Numbered from the stretch's first letter, positions 8,945 to 18,864 are shown. The stretch is DNA of 64,000 bases from Desulfuribacillus stibiiarsenatis (GCF_001742305.1 NZ_MJAT01000033.1:1-64000), one strand, 5' to 3'. The notes: generated by a model from the sequence alone, not told the origin. A program made the numbers and translations.

Positions 8945-11079
8945 TCCAATCTCCTTAGACGATTTGCAAGCAATGTATTTCTTTGTGTGATTTTATGATT
9001 CCGAACGGCCATTGCAATCGCTTGCTTCGTGCCGACTAGTACCATTACTTTTTTGGCTCTGGTGACGCAAGTGTATAATAAGTTTCTCTGTAGCATCATG
9101 AAATGCTGCATAGTAAATGGAGCCACAACCACCTTATACTCGCTGCCCTGGCTTTTGTGTACAGTTGTGGCGTACGCTAGCATGATTTCATCAAGCTCTG
9201 TCACATCGTATTCAACATCGATTCCGTCGAAGGTGATGATGAGTGTGCGCTCTTCCGTATCAATGGCGGTTATTTTACCAATATCACCATTAAAGACATT
9301 TTTATCGTAGTTGTTCTTGATTTGCATAACCTTGTCATGTAAGCGATAGCTTGTACCGCCGAATTTCATTACAATGTCGCACGGATTCAATGCCTCTTGT
9401 AAAATCTGATTCAAATTCATCGCACCTGATTCCCCGCGCTGCATCGGGCATAGTACCTGTATATCATTGACTGCATCTATGTTGTAATAGTTGGGAAGGC
9501 GCTTGGTGCATAAATCTCGTATTGTGCTAGCTACTAATTCAGGGTGTTCTTGTTCGATAAAGAAAAAGTCTCGATCACGACTCCCTGATAATTCTGGAAA
9601 CTCACCCTTATTGATGCGATGAGCATTGGTAATGATCGCACTCCCTTGGGCTTGTCGGAAGATTCTTGTCAGCTTGACCACATTTACAATACTAGAATCT
9701 ATGATATCCTGCAGTACATTTCCAGCACTAACAGAAGGTAACTGATCAATATCCCCCACTAAAATGACTACTGTTTTGTTATCGACTGCTTTTAACAAGT
9801 TGTACATTAGTACGATGTCCACCATGGATACTTCATCAATAATTAAGACATCGCAGACGAGAGGGTCTTCCTCGTTTTTCTTATACCCTTCGGTAGGCTT
9901 GAATTCTAATAACCGATGAATTGTCTTTGCCTCTTTACCAGTAGCTTCTGACATTCTCTTGGCGGCTCGTCCCGTTGGTGCAGCCAACAAAACAGTCGCC
10001 CCTAGATGTTCGAATACTTGGATGATTGCAAGGGTTGTCGTTGTCTTCCCAGTGCCTGGTCCACCTGTTAAAACCATAAATTTTGATTGCACAGCCGTTT
10101 GAATTGCTTGCTTCTGGATATCGTCGTACGCGATCTCCTGTTCTTTTTCAATCAAGCCGATTGTATCTGCCGCATTCACAGTCTGGAACTGACTATTGGT
10201 CGCGATAATCTCTTGGATTCGCTTTGCCGTTCCAACCTCACTATAGTAAAATGATGGTAGAAAAATAGAATCCTCTTCGTCCATGATTACTGTTTGATTG
10301 AGTAGAATGTTCCCTAATGTCTCTTCTATAATAGGTCTGCTAATTTCTAAAATTTCCTCAGTCTTCTCAATAAGCTGCTCTCTAGTTGCAAAACAGTGTC
10401 CCTCATTTGACAATTCGTTTAGCATGAATACGATACCGGCACTGCAACGTTCAAAAGACTCCTTGCCAATCCCCATCTGCAGGGCTATTTTATCTGCTGT
10501 ACGAAAACCGATTCCCCAGATATCTTCTGCAAGTCGATATGGATTCTCTTGCACAATGTCGATACTTTTCTCGCCGTAGGTCTTATATATTTTCACTGCA
10601 TATGCTGTAGAAACTCCATTGGATTGCAAGAACAGCATGACATTTTTAATTTCTTTCTGTTCCTGCCACGCCTTTTTAATGATTGTCACTCGTTTACTGC
10701 CGATGCCCTCTACTTCAATCAATCGGTCCGGACTATCTTCGATGATGTGTAGCGTGTTTTCTTTGAACTTGCGCACAATCTTTTTTGCGTATACGGGACC
10801 TATCCCTTTGATTAGGCCACTGCCTAGATACTTTTCAATTCCTGCTACGGTTGCAGGCACTTCCTCACGATAGTCCTGTACTGAAAATTGCTTGCCAAAT
10901 TTACTATCCATTCGCCAGTCGCCTTTTAGACGGATAACAGCACCCACGTTCACAGCAGCAAGATTTCCCACAATCGTCACTAAGTCTGGATGGCCTTTGG
11001 AACGAATTTTGATGACACAAAAACCATTCTCTTCATTTTGATATGTGATTCTCTCAACGATTCCACTCAAGTTCTCCAT
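8929..11079 (-). CDS. recD2: ATP-dependent RecD2 helicase
   Basis: SF1B 5'-3' helicase of about 716 residues. An N-terminal OB-like domain (about 1-80) and helix-hairpin-helix repeats (GSGLIKGIGPVYAKKI, VEGIGSKRV, IWGIGFRTA) precede the motor. Walker A is GGPGTGKTTTT near 340, Walker B LIIDEVSMVD, and the C-terminal motif VI area reads TTVHKSQGSEY. The long HhH N-terminus is diagnostic of RecD2 rather than RecBCD RecD. In Bacillota it acts in replication-fork maintenance and repair. The start at 11079 follows AGGGTGG; a GTG nine bases earlier overlaps that site. It forms an operon with topB. Confidence 0.93.
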   Translation of the reverse strand: MENLSGIVERITYQNEENGFCVIKIRSKGHPDLVTIVGNLAAVNVGAVIRLKGDWRMDSKFGKQFSVQDYREEVPATVAGIEKYLGSGLIKGIGPVYAKKIVRKFKENTLHIIEDSPDRLIEVEGIGSKRVTIIKKAWQEQKEIKNVMLFLQSNGVSTAYAVKIYKTYGEKSIDIVQENPYRLAEDIWGIGFRTADKIALQMGIGKESFERCSAGIVFMLNELSNEGHCFATREQLIEKTEEILEISRPIIEETLGNILLNQTVIMDEEDSIFLPSFYYSEVGTAKRIQEIIATNSQFQTVNAADTIGLIEKEQEIAYDDIQKQAIQTAVQSKFMVLTGGPGTGKTTTTLAIIQVFEHLGATVLLAAPTGRAAKRMSEATGKEAKTIHRLLEFKPTEGYKKNEEDPLVCDVLIIDEVSMVDIVLMYNLLKAVDNKTVVILVGDIDQLPSVSAGNVLQDIIDSSIVNVVKLTRIFRQAQGSAIITNAHRINKGEFPELSGSRDRDFFFIEQEHPELVASTIRDLCTKRLPNYYNIDAVNDIQVLCPMQRGESGAMNLNQILQEALNPCDIVMKFGGTSYRLHDKVMQIKNNYDKNVFNGDIGKITAIDTEERTLIITFDGIDVEYDVTELDEIMLAYATTVHKSQGSEYKVVVAPFTMQHFMMLQRNLLYTCVTRAKKVMVLVGTKQAIAMAVRNHKITQRNTLLANRLRRLEWEKH

Positions 11080-11269
11080 GAAAACCACCCTGCTAATCTG
11101 CCAATATTCTTGTTTCTTTCTTAATCATATAACAGGTATTCTCGTTTGTCATAAGAAATCCCTTCCATCATTTCACGTTTCATTGTATTGTTACTATAAT
11201 ATTGATAGAATAATGGTTGGTAAAACGCGTTTCAAAGCGAAACGATTTCGGAAAGAAAGGAATACACAA

Positions 11270-12901
11270 GTGGACAATCAAATAGCAGAAGATTTACGAA
11301 CAAAAATAAATAATAGACGCACCTTCGCAATCATCTCTCACCCCGATGCGGGGAAAACTACATTAACAGAAAAGTTATTACTGTTTGGTGGTGCGATTCG
11401 TCTTGCTGGCACTGTAAAAGGACGGAAAGCCAGTAAGCATGCAACTTCAGACTGGATGGAAATTGAGAAACAGCGTGGAATTTCCGTAACATCTAGCGTA
11501 ATGCAATTTTCTTACGGTGGTCATGAAATCAACATCTTAGATACACCAGGTCACCAAGATTTTAGTGAAGATACGTATCGTACATTAACAGCAGCGGACT
11601 GTGCTGTGATGTTGCTCGACTCTGCCAAAGGTGTCGAGGCCCAAACGATTAAACTTTTCCAAGTGTGCCGAATGCAGAACATTCCTATTTTCACTTTCAT
11701 CAATAAGATGGACCGTGAAGGTAAAGAGCCTTTAGCTTTACTTGAAGAGTTAGAAAATGTTCTAGGAATTCGTTCTTGTCCTATGAACTGGCCGATTGGA
11801 ATGGGTTCAGACTTTCTAGGGATTTACGATCGAATTAACGAGCGATTTGACTTATTTCGCGAACAAGAACAACGTGAGCTATTTGAGTTGAAAGATAACG
11901 ATCTAGGTTCGCAAGAAGTAAAGGAACTACTAGGTGAAAGTCGTAGCCAGCAGCTTCAAGATGATATCGAATTATTAGACATCGCTGGTGACCCATTTGA
12001 TATCGATAAAATCAATGAAGGAAAGCTCACTCCCGTATTTTTCGGAAGTGCTTTAACGAACTTTGGAGTCCAGACATTCTTAGATGAGTTCGTCAAATTA
12101 TCACCACCTCCTAGCGCCAGAAAAAGTACGATTGGCATGATTGACCCTGTGGAGAATAAATTCTCGGGATTTATTTTCAAAATCCAAGCCAACATGAATC
12201 CAGCTCACCGCGACAGAATCGCTTTCTTACGAATTTGCTCTGGACGATTTGAACGAAATCTTAGCGTCAATCACGTGCGCCTAGGAAAACAGATTAAATT
12301 ATCACAGCCTCAACAGTTTCTTGCGCAAGACCGTCATATTATCGATGAAGCTTTTGCAGGGGATATTATTGGATTATTTGATCCAGGGATATTCCAAATT
12401 GGAGATACCTTAACTGTCGAGGGAAATTTCCAATTTGATAAGCTGCCACAATTTACACCAGAACATTTCGCAAAGGTGTATACGAAAGACGCCTTGAAAC
12501 ATAAGCAATTCCAAAAAGGGTTGTATCAGTTAGCGGAAGAAGGGGCCGTTCAGATTTATAAAACGTTTATCAATCACACAGAAGATATGATTCTTGGAGT
12601 GGTTGGTGAATTACAGTTCGAAGTATTCCAACACCGTTTAAAATCTGAATACGGTGTCGACGTATACTTCCAAAGATTGAATCATCAATTTGCCCGTTGG
12701 TTAAAGAGTGAAACAAAGATTGACCCATTTAGTCTCGGCAGTTCTAATTGTCTGCTTGTGAAAGATCATTACGATAACTTAGTCGCACTGTTTGAAAGCG
12801 AATTTTCCCTCCGTTGGATGATGGAGAAGTATCCGAATTTCCGCTTCCAGACCATTAATAATGAAGATGCAAACGTTGATGTCACATACTTTAAACGCTA
12901 G
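11270..12901 (+). CDS. prfC: Peptide chain release factor 3
   Basis: Translational GTPase of about 543 residues that removes RF1/RF2 from ribosomes after termination. G motifs are clear: SHPDAGKTTLTE (P-loop), DTPGHQDFSEDTYR (switch II) and NKMD. The IAEDLRTKINNRRTFAIIS lead-in is typical of RF3 and separates it from EF-G. The GTG at 11270, nine bases after GAAAGG, gives the usual family length; an in-frame ATG at 11213 lacks a binding site. It is divergent from recD2 and convergent with the histidine kinase. Confidence 0.95.
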   Translation: MDNQIAEDLRTKINNRRTFAIISHPDAGKTTLTEKLLLFGGAIRLAGTVKGRKASKHATSDWMEIEKQRGISVTSSVMQFSYGGHEINILDTPGHQDFSEDTYRTLTAADCAVMLLDSAKGVEAQTIKLFQVCRMQNIPIFTFINKMDREGKEPLALLEELENVLGIRSCPMNWPIGMGSDFLGIYDRINERFDLFREQEQRELFELKDNDLGSQEVKELLGESRSQQLQDDIELLDIAGDPFDIDKINEGKLTPVFFGSALTNFGVQTFLDEFVKLSPPPSARKSTIGMIDPVENKFSGFIFKIQANMNPAHRDRIAFLRICSGRFERNLSVNHVRLGKQIKLSQPQQFLAQDRHIIDEAFAGDIIGLFDPGIFQIGDTLTVEGNFQFDKLPQFTPEHFAKVYTKDALKHKQFQKGLYQLAEEGAVQIYKTFINHTEDMILGVVGELQFEVFQHRLKSEYGVDVYFQRLNHQFARWLKSETKIDPFSLGSSNCLLVKDHYDNLVALFESEFSLRWMMEKYPNFRFQTINNEDANVDVTYFKR

Positions 12902-12950
12902 TTGACCAAATGAAGCAAGCCCCATACATACTGGGCATGCTCTATGCGAA

Positions 12951-12974
12951 AGAGCCGCGAAAATCGCGGCTCTT
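12951..12974. terminator. Bidirectional terminator between prfC and kinase
   Basis: AGAGCCGCGA and TCGCGGCTCT form a perfect 10-bp stem with an AAA loop, with TTTCT following on the plus strand and weaker T content on the minus. It serves the two convergent genes. Confidence 0.75.
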
Positions 12975-13008
12975 TCTATCTTTAATTTAAAGTGTATAAT
13001 GTGCTTTC

Positions 13009-14772
13009 TTAAGTGTATAATGTACTTTCTTTCCCTAAGATCACTGTAAACGTAAAAGTTGAGCCCTTTCCATCCTCGCTCGTTACCATAATATTCCCAC
13101 CCATGATTTCAACTATGCGCTTGCATATCGTTAATCCAAGACCAGTTCCACCGTATTTACGTGTTAATGAATTGTCAGCCTGGGTAAATGGCTTAAAAAT
13201 TTGTTGCATAGATTCTACAGACATTCCGATTCCTGTGTCTTGAATAGAAAACTCAAGCTCTATCGTTGAATCTGTATAATCAATCACTGACACTTTTGCA
13301 TGAATACTACCTTGGTCAGTAAACTTAATCGCATTATTCACTAAATTACTAATCACTTGACGCAGTCTTAATGGGTCACCAACTGCTACCTCTGGTAAAT
13401 CCGTAACATACTGAATGCTAAGTCCAACCCCTTTTTCCTTGGCTTTTGCGCTAAATGGTGTGATCGACGCCTCGACAGTGTCTTTAATATCAAAAGGAAT
13501 TTCTTCTAGCTGCATGTTACCAGACTCGACTTTAGAAATATCTAATATGTCATTGATGATTGCCAGCAAGCTTTCTGATGATTGATTGATATGGCTGATA
13601 TATTCCAGTTGTTCTTCTGTTAGGTCTGTGAATTCTAATAGATTCACAAATCCGATAATGCCGTTCATTGGAGTGCGAATCTCATGACTCATATTTGCTA
13701 AGAACTGGCTCTTTGCTATATTTGCAGCTTCAGCGTCATCCTTCGCTTTAACAAGCATTTGCTCATACTCCTTTTTATCTGTGATATCCACAATACTGAT
13801 AATCCAAGCATCAGAAAGTCGTATATCTTTAATCATGTATAACCTAACCATATACCATTCGCTATTTTTCATCTGAACTTCAAAGGATGTCTCTTGATTG
13901 TTTTCTACATAGCTTCGGATTTTATGGAAAAATTGAGAATGCGTTTTTGTCACATTGTCTTCTTGCACATTCTTGACTTGCATAATATCTCTTGCCGACA
14001 TGTTCATGCTCAACACATGCAGCTTAGGATCAATGACTATGATCCCTTCCCGAATATAGTCATGCACATTTTCGTTAATTGCCAGTTGTTCTTGTAGGAA
14101 CCCATTAATCAATGACCAGGCAAAGCAGATGAACATCAACGAGAACGATGCTGGTGTAAAGTCGACTAAGGTAAATCTCGCTAGGTATAAGCTATTACTT
14201 GCTAACGGAGTAATGATACCAATAATCACAATAAAATGTTCGCCCAAGATATTCCGCTTCAACATGGTAGCAATAATATGACCAAGCCCTACCAATATCA
14301 GTGTGTAACTATAGATCGTATTGACAATAAACCATAAGCCGCGTTCATAATGTAATACTATATGGTTACCAACTTCGCTTTCAATATATATACTCGACCA
14401 CATCAGTCCATGTAGATCATTGGTCATCGCAATAAAAAACGTTGAAAATGGAATCATCCAAAAGAATGCTCGGGTTTGGATGTTTTTCAAATATTCCATG
14501 TCGCCCCTACCAGAAAACTCAATAGAGAAAAACAATAGCAATACTGGAGACGTAACGATTCCCATATAAGAAAGCTGCGAAAATAGAATTTTATTCTCTG
14601 GCACTTTAGACACTACTTCAAGCATTGCAAAAAGTGTCCAAAGCATCCCTGCAACCATTAATAACGTAAAATATCTATACTTTCCGTAACGAAGAAATTT
14701 CGTTGATATTTGCCGAATAAGCATAAGCGACATCACAAGACTTATGACTGATAATATGATATAAGACTCCAA
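13009..14772 (-). CDS. Sensor histidine kinase with 7TM N-terminus
   Basis: Kinase of 587 residues. Seven or eight hydrophobic helices fill residues 1-225 (histidine kinase N-terminal 7TM type), followed by a PAS-like domain (about 235-340, [13 protein letters not shown] at its end). The phosphoacceptor H-box is [15 protein letters not shown] near 365, and the ATPase domain has [17 protein letters not shown] and GGTGLGL. There is no receiver domain and no response regulator beside it, so it is an orphan. The TTG start follows GGGGGG. The signal is unknown; a membrane-soluble or membrane-state cue is plausible for this architecture. Confidence 0.9.
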   Translation of the reverse strand: MESYIILSVISLVMSLMLIRQISTKFLRYGKYRYFTLLMVAGMLWTLFAMLEVVSKVPENKILFSQLSYMGIVTSPVLLLFFSIEFSGRGDMEYLKNIQTRAFFWMIPFSTFFIAMTNDLHGLMWSSIYIESEVGNHIVLHYERGLWFIVNTIYSYTLILVGLGHIIATMLKRNILGEHFIVIIGIITPLASNSLYLARFTLVDFTPASFSLMFICFAWSLINGFLQEQLAINENVHDYIREGIIVIDPKLHVLSMNMSARDIMQVKNVQEDNVTKTHSQFFHKIRSYVENNQETSFEVQMKNSEWYMVRLYMIKDIRLSDAWIISIVDITDKKEYEQMLVKAKDDAEAANIAKSQFLANMSHEIRTPMNGIIGFVNLLEFTDLTEEQLEYISHINQSSESLLAIINDILDISKVESGNMQLEEIPFDIKDTVEASITPFSAKAKEKGVGLSIQYVTDLPEVAVGDPLRLRQVISNLVNNAIKFTDQGSIHAKVSVIDYTDSTIELEFSIQDTGIGMSVESMQQIFKPFTQADNSLTRKYGGTGLGLTICKRIVEIMGGNIMVTSEDGKGSTFTFTVILGKESTLYT

Positions 14773-14880
14773 AAAAAGCCCCCCAAAGACCCATTTTTTT
14801 CTTATTCATAGTACCTTATAATCATTCAAAACACTAGGGCAAAACGGGAATAGTCTGACAATTATTTTTCTTTACTGAAT

Positions 14881-14990
14881 AAAAGCCTAATCCTGCATTT
14901 ATTGATATGCTCCCCTTGTGGTAGAAAGTTTAAATAATAAAACTGTTTATTTACAAGGAGGAGCATATCATATTGCAAGATTAGGCTTTT
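14881..14990. repeat. Long imperfect inverted repeat
   Basis: Arms 14881-14918 and 14954-14990 pair over most of their length: AAAAGCCTAATC with GATTAGGCTTTT, then TGATATGCTCC with GGAGCATATCA, then CTTG with CAAG. The loop is about 35 AT-rich bases. It lies 55 bases past the stop of the monoheme lipoprotein gene and about 110 bases before the kinase start. It may act as a terminator, since T-runs follow on both strands, or be a small non-autonomous element. Nothing else is seen in 14773-15045. Confidence 0.55.
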
Positions 14991-15045
14991 GCTTTAGTTT
15001 CTATTCGATATTAAAAACTGATACTGTTATTTCTGTTATATTCTA

Positions 15046-15423
15046 TTATTTACTATGGTTTGCTTGTAAAAATTCTGTAACTGCTGCTTTTTCTTCATCC
15101 GTTAACAAACCTTGTTTGTATCCAATCATACGATCAATTACTGATGGCCATTGATCTGCCGCTTGAGGTGTTAATGTTTTGTCCATCAAATGACAACCTA
15201 TGCATTTCGCTTCTATTAGAACTTGCGCATCTAATGTAGCAGGTTCTGGCGCTGGTGCAGGTTGGTCTGCTGGTGCTTGTGCTGGCGGCTCTGGTGCAGG
15301 AGCTGGATCAGCAGCAGGTGCAGGGGCTGGGGCTGGTGTTGAATCGCTACTACTACACCCTACAACAGTGACTAACATCACACTTAGCAGCAAACAAATG
15401 AGTCCTATTTTTTTTGCGTTCAT
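15046..15423 (-). CDS. Monoheme cytochrome c lipoprotein
   Basis: Lipoprotein of 125 residues. The lipobox VVGCSSS is at about residue 22, followed by an Ala/Pro-rich flexible tether (about 28-62), then a compact domain with one heme c site CIGCH (about 75) and a distal Met candidate in DRMIGYKQG. The C-terminal domain closely matches the last 60 residues of the lipoprotein at 18142-18864 (AKCxxCH...QWPxVIDRMxGY...LLTxEE). It is divergent from the three-gene locus at 15670-18864 across a 246-base shared upstream region, so it probably shuttles electrons for that complex at the outer membrane face. The start follows AGGAGAG. Confidence 0.8.
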   Translation of the reverse strand: MNAKKIGLICLLLSVMLVTVVGCSSSDSTPAPAPAPAADPAPAPEPPAQAPADQPAPAPEPATLDAQVLIEAKCIGCHLMDKTLTPQAADQWPSVIDRMIGYKQGLLTDEEKAAVTEFLQANHSK

Positions 15424-15669
15424 TGTAACATCTCTCCTATCAATTTATGAATGTTCTTAGACAAGCCTAAGATATGTGAAATTATATTCTGCAATTGTAT
15501 ATCTGTCACTCTTTTATGTGCAAGTCGAGAATATTGTGATATTTGTATTTGATTCTATTTAGCAATTATTACAAATGTATTACCGCGTATTTTCCCTATA
15601 TGCTTCCGTTTCCTTTTATAGTAAAGTAGTTTTAAATATGAAGAAATTGTAAAGACGAGGAGGCTGTCA

Positions 15670-17037
15670 ATGGAATTCCCTGTGTTTGAACTTCAATATT
15701 TTGGTTCTAATACACTTATTGCTGTAATTGCAATAATTCACGTTATTATCTCCCATGGCTGTGCAGTAGGTGGCTCAATATACTTGGCCTCAACTGAATA
15801 CTTAGCTTATAAGAGAAAAGATGAACAGCTTGACCAATTCGCGCGGAAGTTCTTAAAGGTACTGTTTATTATTACTACAAGTGTCGGTGCTCTAACAGGT
15901 GTGGGTATATGGTTTGCCGTTTCTCTAGGTCAACCAATGGCAATCGCATCATTACTACGAGTATTCTTCTGGGCTTGGTTTGCTGAATGGATCGTATTTA
16001 TGACTGAAATTGCATTACTAGTCATTTACTTTTTTACGTGGAAAACAATTTACGAAAAGGGTAAGGCGCTTCACGTTAAGATTGGAATTGCGTATGCCGT
16101 AGCATCATGGTTTACGATGGTTATTATTACTGGAGTTCTAGCTGCCATGCTAACTCCTGGGGAATGGCTAGTGAGTCGTTCGTTCTGGGATGCATTTATG
16201 AATCCTACTTGGATTCCGTCATTACTTTTTAGAACTTCTGTTGCTGTTTCTTTAATTTCAGGATTTGCGCTACTATACGCGAGTTTAACTATTAAAGATG
16301 CACAATTTAAACAGAAAATCATTTCCTATACTGGAAAATGGCTGCTCGTATCTACTTTAACGATTCCACCAACAGGCATGTTTTATCTGTCTCGCGTTCC
16401 GGAAAGGGCAAAGGATTTACTAGTTTGGGCATCTGGATTCATTAATGAGAACACGTTTGTTTTATTAAACACAGTCGGTGCGCTAGTAATTTTCTTAATT
16501 GCCTTATGGGCAATTTTTCAAGGGAAGCGATTTCCTGCGATTCTTTCTTTAGTTGTGTTAGTATTATCTGTTTTTTACATTGGTGAAATGGAAATGGTCC
16601 GGGAGAAAATTCGTAAGCCTTACATGATTTATGGGTATATGTATGCTAATGGCGTGACGATAGATGATATTGACCATTTAAATACTGTCGGTGTTTTATC
16701 TTCGAGTAAGTGGTCTACTGTAAAAGAGGTCACTGCAACGAATCAACTACAAGCTGGACGTGAAGTGTTTAAGCTACAATGTAGTTCTTGTCACACAATC
16801 AATGGTTGGAATTCACGAAGAGATATCGTACAAATCACCAATGGTTGGCCTGAAGGAGCAATCAACGCCTATATTGCAAATCTGGATTCGTTCCACTATT
16901 TCATGCCTCCATTTTTCGGATTACCTGAAGAACGGGAAGCGTTAAGTAAGTGGATCTACAACTTCCAAACGAATTCATCGAATAGTTCACTCAATACATC
17001 TTTTGTTGGAGAAAGGAAGGTGGCAGTCAATGAATAA
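15670..17037 (+). CDS. CydA-like membrane subunit with C-terminal cytochrome c domain
   Basis: Membrane protein of 455 residues with about nine helices, then a heme c domain (CSSCH near 378). Helices 1-5 follow CydA order: HVIISHG (heme ligand region), ALTGVGIWF, FFWAWFAEWIVFMTE (acidic residues of the oxygen-reducing helix) and the segment before FRTSVAV. The heme b558 His found in CydA (VHTVAS) is replaced here by Arg (FRTSVA). There is no long Q-loop. EMVREKIRKPY resembles the ExxRxPW-like end of CydA. I infer a bd-superfamily quinol oxidoreductase passing electrons to c hemes instead of, or as well as, oxygen. First of a three-gene operon; start after GAGGAGG. Confidence 0.72.
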   Translation: MEFPVFELQYFGSNTLIAVIAIIHVIISHGCAVGGSIYLASTEYLAYKRKDEQLDQFARKFLKVLFIITTSVGALTGVGIWFAVSLGQPMAIASLLRVFFWAWFAEWIVFMTEIALLVIYFFTWKTIYEKGKALHVKIGIAYAVASWFTMVIITGVLAAMLTPGEWLVSRSFWDAFMNPTWIPSLLFRTSVAVSLISGFALLYASLTIKDAQFKQKIISYTGKWLLVSTLTIPPTGMFYLSRVPERAKDLLVWASGFINENTFVLLNTVGALVIFLIALWAIFQGKRFPAILSLVVLVLSVFYIGEMEMVREKIRKPYMIYGYMYANGVTIDDIDHLNTVGVLSSSKWSTVKEVTATNQLQAGREVFKLQCSSCHTINGWNSRRDIVQITNGWPEGAINAYIANLDSFHYFMPPFFGLPEEREALSKWIYNFQTNSSNSSLNTSFVGERKVAVNE

Positions 17038-18142
17038 TTTACCGATTCCTACTGAATTAGACCTGCCAATTCCTGGATCTGTTCCTTTTTTTACAGTATT
17101 GCTCGTAATTAGTTTTATACTTCATATTATTTTTGTGAATGTGATGATTGGTGGTACGGTCGTTGCGCTCGTTACAGAGTATCTCGGTATTAAACGTAAT
17201 GATGTTCGGTATGACCGATTAGCCCAGTCTATGATAACTGTAACCTCTGTGAATAAGAGTATCGCAGTCGTACTTGGAGTAGCGCCATTATTATTAATTA
17301 GCGTACTGTATACGAGGTTTATCTATTCTTCCACAGTGCTCATCGGCAAAGCTTGGATTTCAGTAGTACCTCTAGTAATCATCGCTTTCCTGTTCTTGTA
17401 TGCTTACAAATTTTCTTGGGAATCGATGAGAAACTCCAAAGGGATGCATATGCTACTAGGACTTGGTGGTGTAATCCCATTACTGTTTATCCCGTTAATT
17501 TTTTCTACCAACATGGTGTTAATGCTTGTACCTGACCGTTGGTTAAGTACCACTAGTTTCTGGCAAGCAGCAATGCACAGTAGCGTGCTACCAAGATATT
17601 TCCATGTTTTGTTTGCCTCTTTTGCACTCATTGGTATTATGATTGTTTTGATGGGCTATTGGCAAAATCTTAAAGCAACAACTGCTGAGGAGCAATCCTA
17701 TCGCCAATGGACTATGCAATATGGAATATACTGGGCACTTTATGCAATCCTTGGGCAGCTATTTGTTGGTCCAGTCCTTTTATTCTTACAACCCTCGGGA
17801 GTAAGAGCGTCGTTTTTGGGCGGATCAAATACATGGATGATTATAATTGCAGTAATCCTAGTGTGTGGAATTTTAACCACATTATATTTAATGGGTAAAT
17901 CTCTTAACTCTAAAGCGCTCAATACACAATCGATGACAAAAACTGTTAGTGAAACTGCTGCTACTGTAGAACAGGGACTTACTTCTAGGAATAATGACAG
18001 GAAAACATGGGGTATCATCATTGCGTTGTTATGTGTGCTGCTTTTAATGGGTACAATCCGTCATCAAGTAAGAGAAATACACTTAGCACCTTATCAAAAC
18101 CCGTCCTTCGAACAAAACTTGATAAAGGAGGTCTCAAAGTAA
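17030..18142 (+). CDS. Second CydA-like (CydA') membrane subunit
   Basis: Membrane protein of 370 residues with about nine helices. It starts at 17030 inside the end of the previous gene (8-base overlap, GGAAGGTGG upstream). Its first helices repeat the pattern of its partner (FILHIIFVNVMIGG...VTEYLGIKR against IIHVIISHGCAVGG...STEYLAYKR), so the two are paralogues. It keeps a His where the partner has Arg (LPRYFHVLFAS). It has no CydB features and no CxxCH. The natural reading is a CydA' partner forming a heterodimer with the upstream subunit, each supplying some heme ligands. Heme content is inferred. Confidence 0.65.
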   Translation: MNNLPIPTELDLPIPGSVPFFTVLLVISFILHIIFVNVMIGGTVVALVTEYLGIKRNDVRYDRLAQSMITVTSVNKSIAVVLGVAPLLLISVLYTRFIYSSTVLIGKAWISVVPLVIIAFLFLYAYKFSWESMRNSKGMHMLLGLGGVIPLLFIPLIFSTNMVLMLVPDRWLSTTSFWQAAMHSSVLPRYFHVLFASFALIGIMIVLMGYWQNLKATTAEEQSYRQWTMQYGIYWALYAILGQLFVGPVLLFLQPSGVRASFLGGSNTWMIIIAVILVCGILTTLYLMGKSLNSKALNTQSMTKTVSETAATVEQGLTSRNNDRKTWGIIIALLCVLLLMGTIRHQVREIHLAPYQNPSFEQNLIKEVSK

Positions 18143-18864
18143 TGAGAAAACTCCTAAAAAAGCTTTTTCATAGAAAAAGTTTACTAGTTTTGGCAGCTTT
18201 ATCTGTGTTGTTGATTCTAGCAGGCTGTGGCGCTCAAACTACTGATACTAAGAAAGTTCATGATGGGCCACCTAAGATCCCTCATACTACAAATGCAATA
18301 GATAATTGCCTAGTTTGCCATGAGACTGGTCTTATGGGTAAAGCTCCTATAACGCCTCACCCAGAACGTCCAAATTGCCAAATGTGTCATGTTTCTTCTC
18401 AGGAAATGGCTAAAGTACCAGTTCAAGAATCACCTAGTACTCAACCTACAGAACCAATACAACCTCCTGTTGAGGAACCAAAACAACCTGTAGAAGAGCC
18501 AAAACAAGCTGAGCAAGCAACTCCGACTGCACAAGAAAAGCCTGTTGAGCAACAAAAGCCTGTTGAGCAACAAAAGCCTGTCGAGCAACAAAAGCCTGAC
18601 GAGCAACAAAAGCCTACAGAACCAAAATCAACCGAACAACCTAAACCTGCTGAACAACCTAAACCAGTGGTAACGATTGATTTTAATAGTTTGTTAGAAG
18701 CTAAATGCTCTATGTGTCATACGAAAGAACAAGCAGTTACTCCACAACCGACACAGCAATGGCCAACCGTTATCGACCGTATGTTGGGCTACAATGCTAG
18801 TTTACTAACAAGCGAAGAAAGAACTGCATTGATTCAATATTTACAAAATACGTATAGCAAATAA
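18142..18864 (+). CDS. Triheme cytochrome c lipoprotein, NapB-like plus monoheme domain
   Basis: Lipoprotein of 240 residues whose start codon overlaps the upstream stop (TAATG), with AAAGGAGG before it. The lipobox LAGCGAQ is near residue 27. A short diheme segment (CLVCH and CQMCH, with KIPHTT and RPNCQMCHVSS) resembles NapB, the diheme subunit of periplasmic nitrate reductase. Next is a Pro/Gln/Glu/Lys linker with repeated KPVEQQ units, then a C-terminal domain with CSMCH nearly identical in layout to the lipoprotein at 15046-15423. It likely takes electrons from the membrane subunits. No nitrate reductase catalytic gene is present. Confidence 0.78.
   Translation: MRKLLKKLFHRKSLLVLAALSVLLILAGCGAQTTDTKKVHDGPPKIPHTTNAIDNCLVCHETGLMGKAPITPHPERPNCQMCHVSSQEMAKVPVQESPSTQPTEPIQPPVEEPKQPVEEPKQAEQATPTAQEKPVEQQKPVEQQKPVEQQKPDEQQKPTEPKSTEQPKPAEQPKPVVTIDFNSLLEAKCSMCHTKEQAVTPQPTQQWPTVIDRMLGYNASLLTSEERTALIQYLQNTYSK
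18541..18612 (+). repeat. Four 18-bp tandem repeats in the cytochrome linker
   Basis: Four in-frame copies of an 18-base unit (cctgttgagcaacaaaag) encode the PVEQQK hexamer. The first two are identical and the last two differ by one or two bases. They lengthen the linker between the NapB-like and monoheme domains of the lipoprotein and can expand or contract without frameshift. Confidence 0.85.

Noticed and set aside
11045-11269. Longer N-terminus for release factor 3
   Set aside because: The extra residues are not RF3-like and overlap the recD2 start; the GTG at 11270 has a fitting ribosome binding site.
18142-18864. NapB-like protein taken as evidence for a periplasmic nitrate reductase
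   Set aside because: No napA-like catalytic gene or other nap genes are present; the diheme motif alone is not specific.
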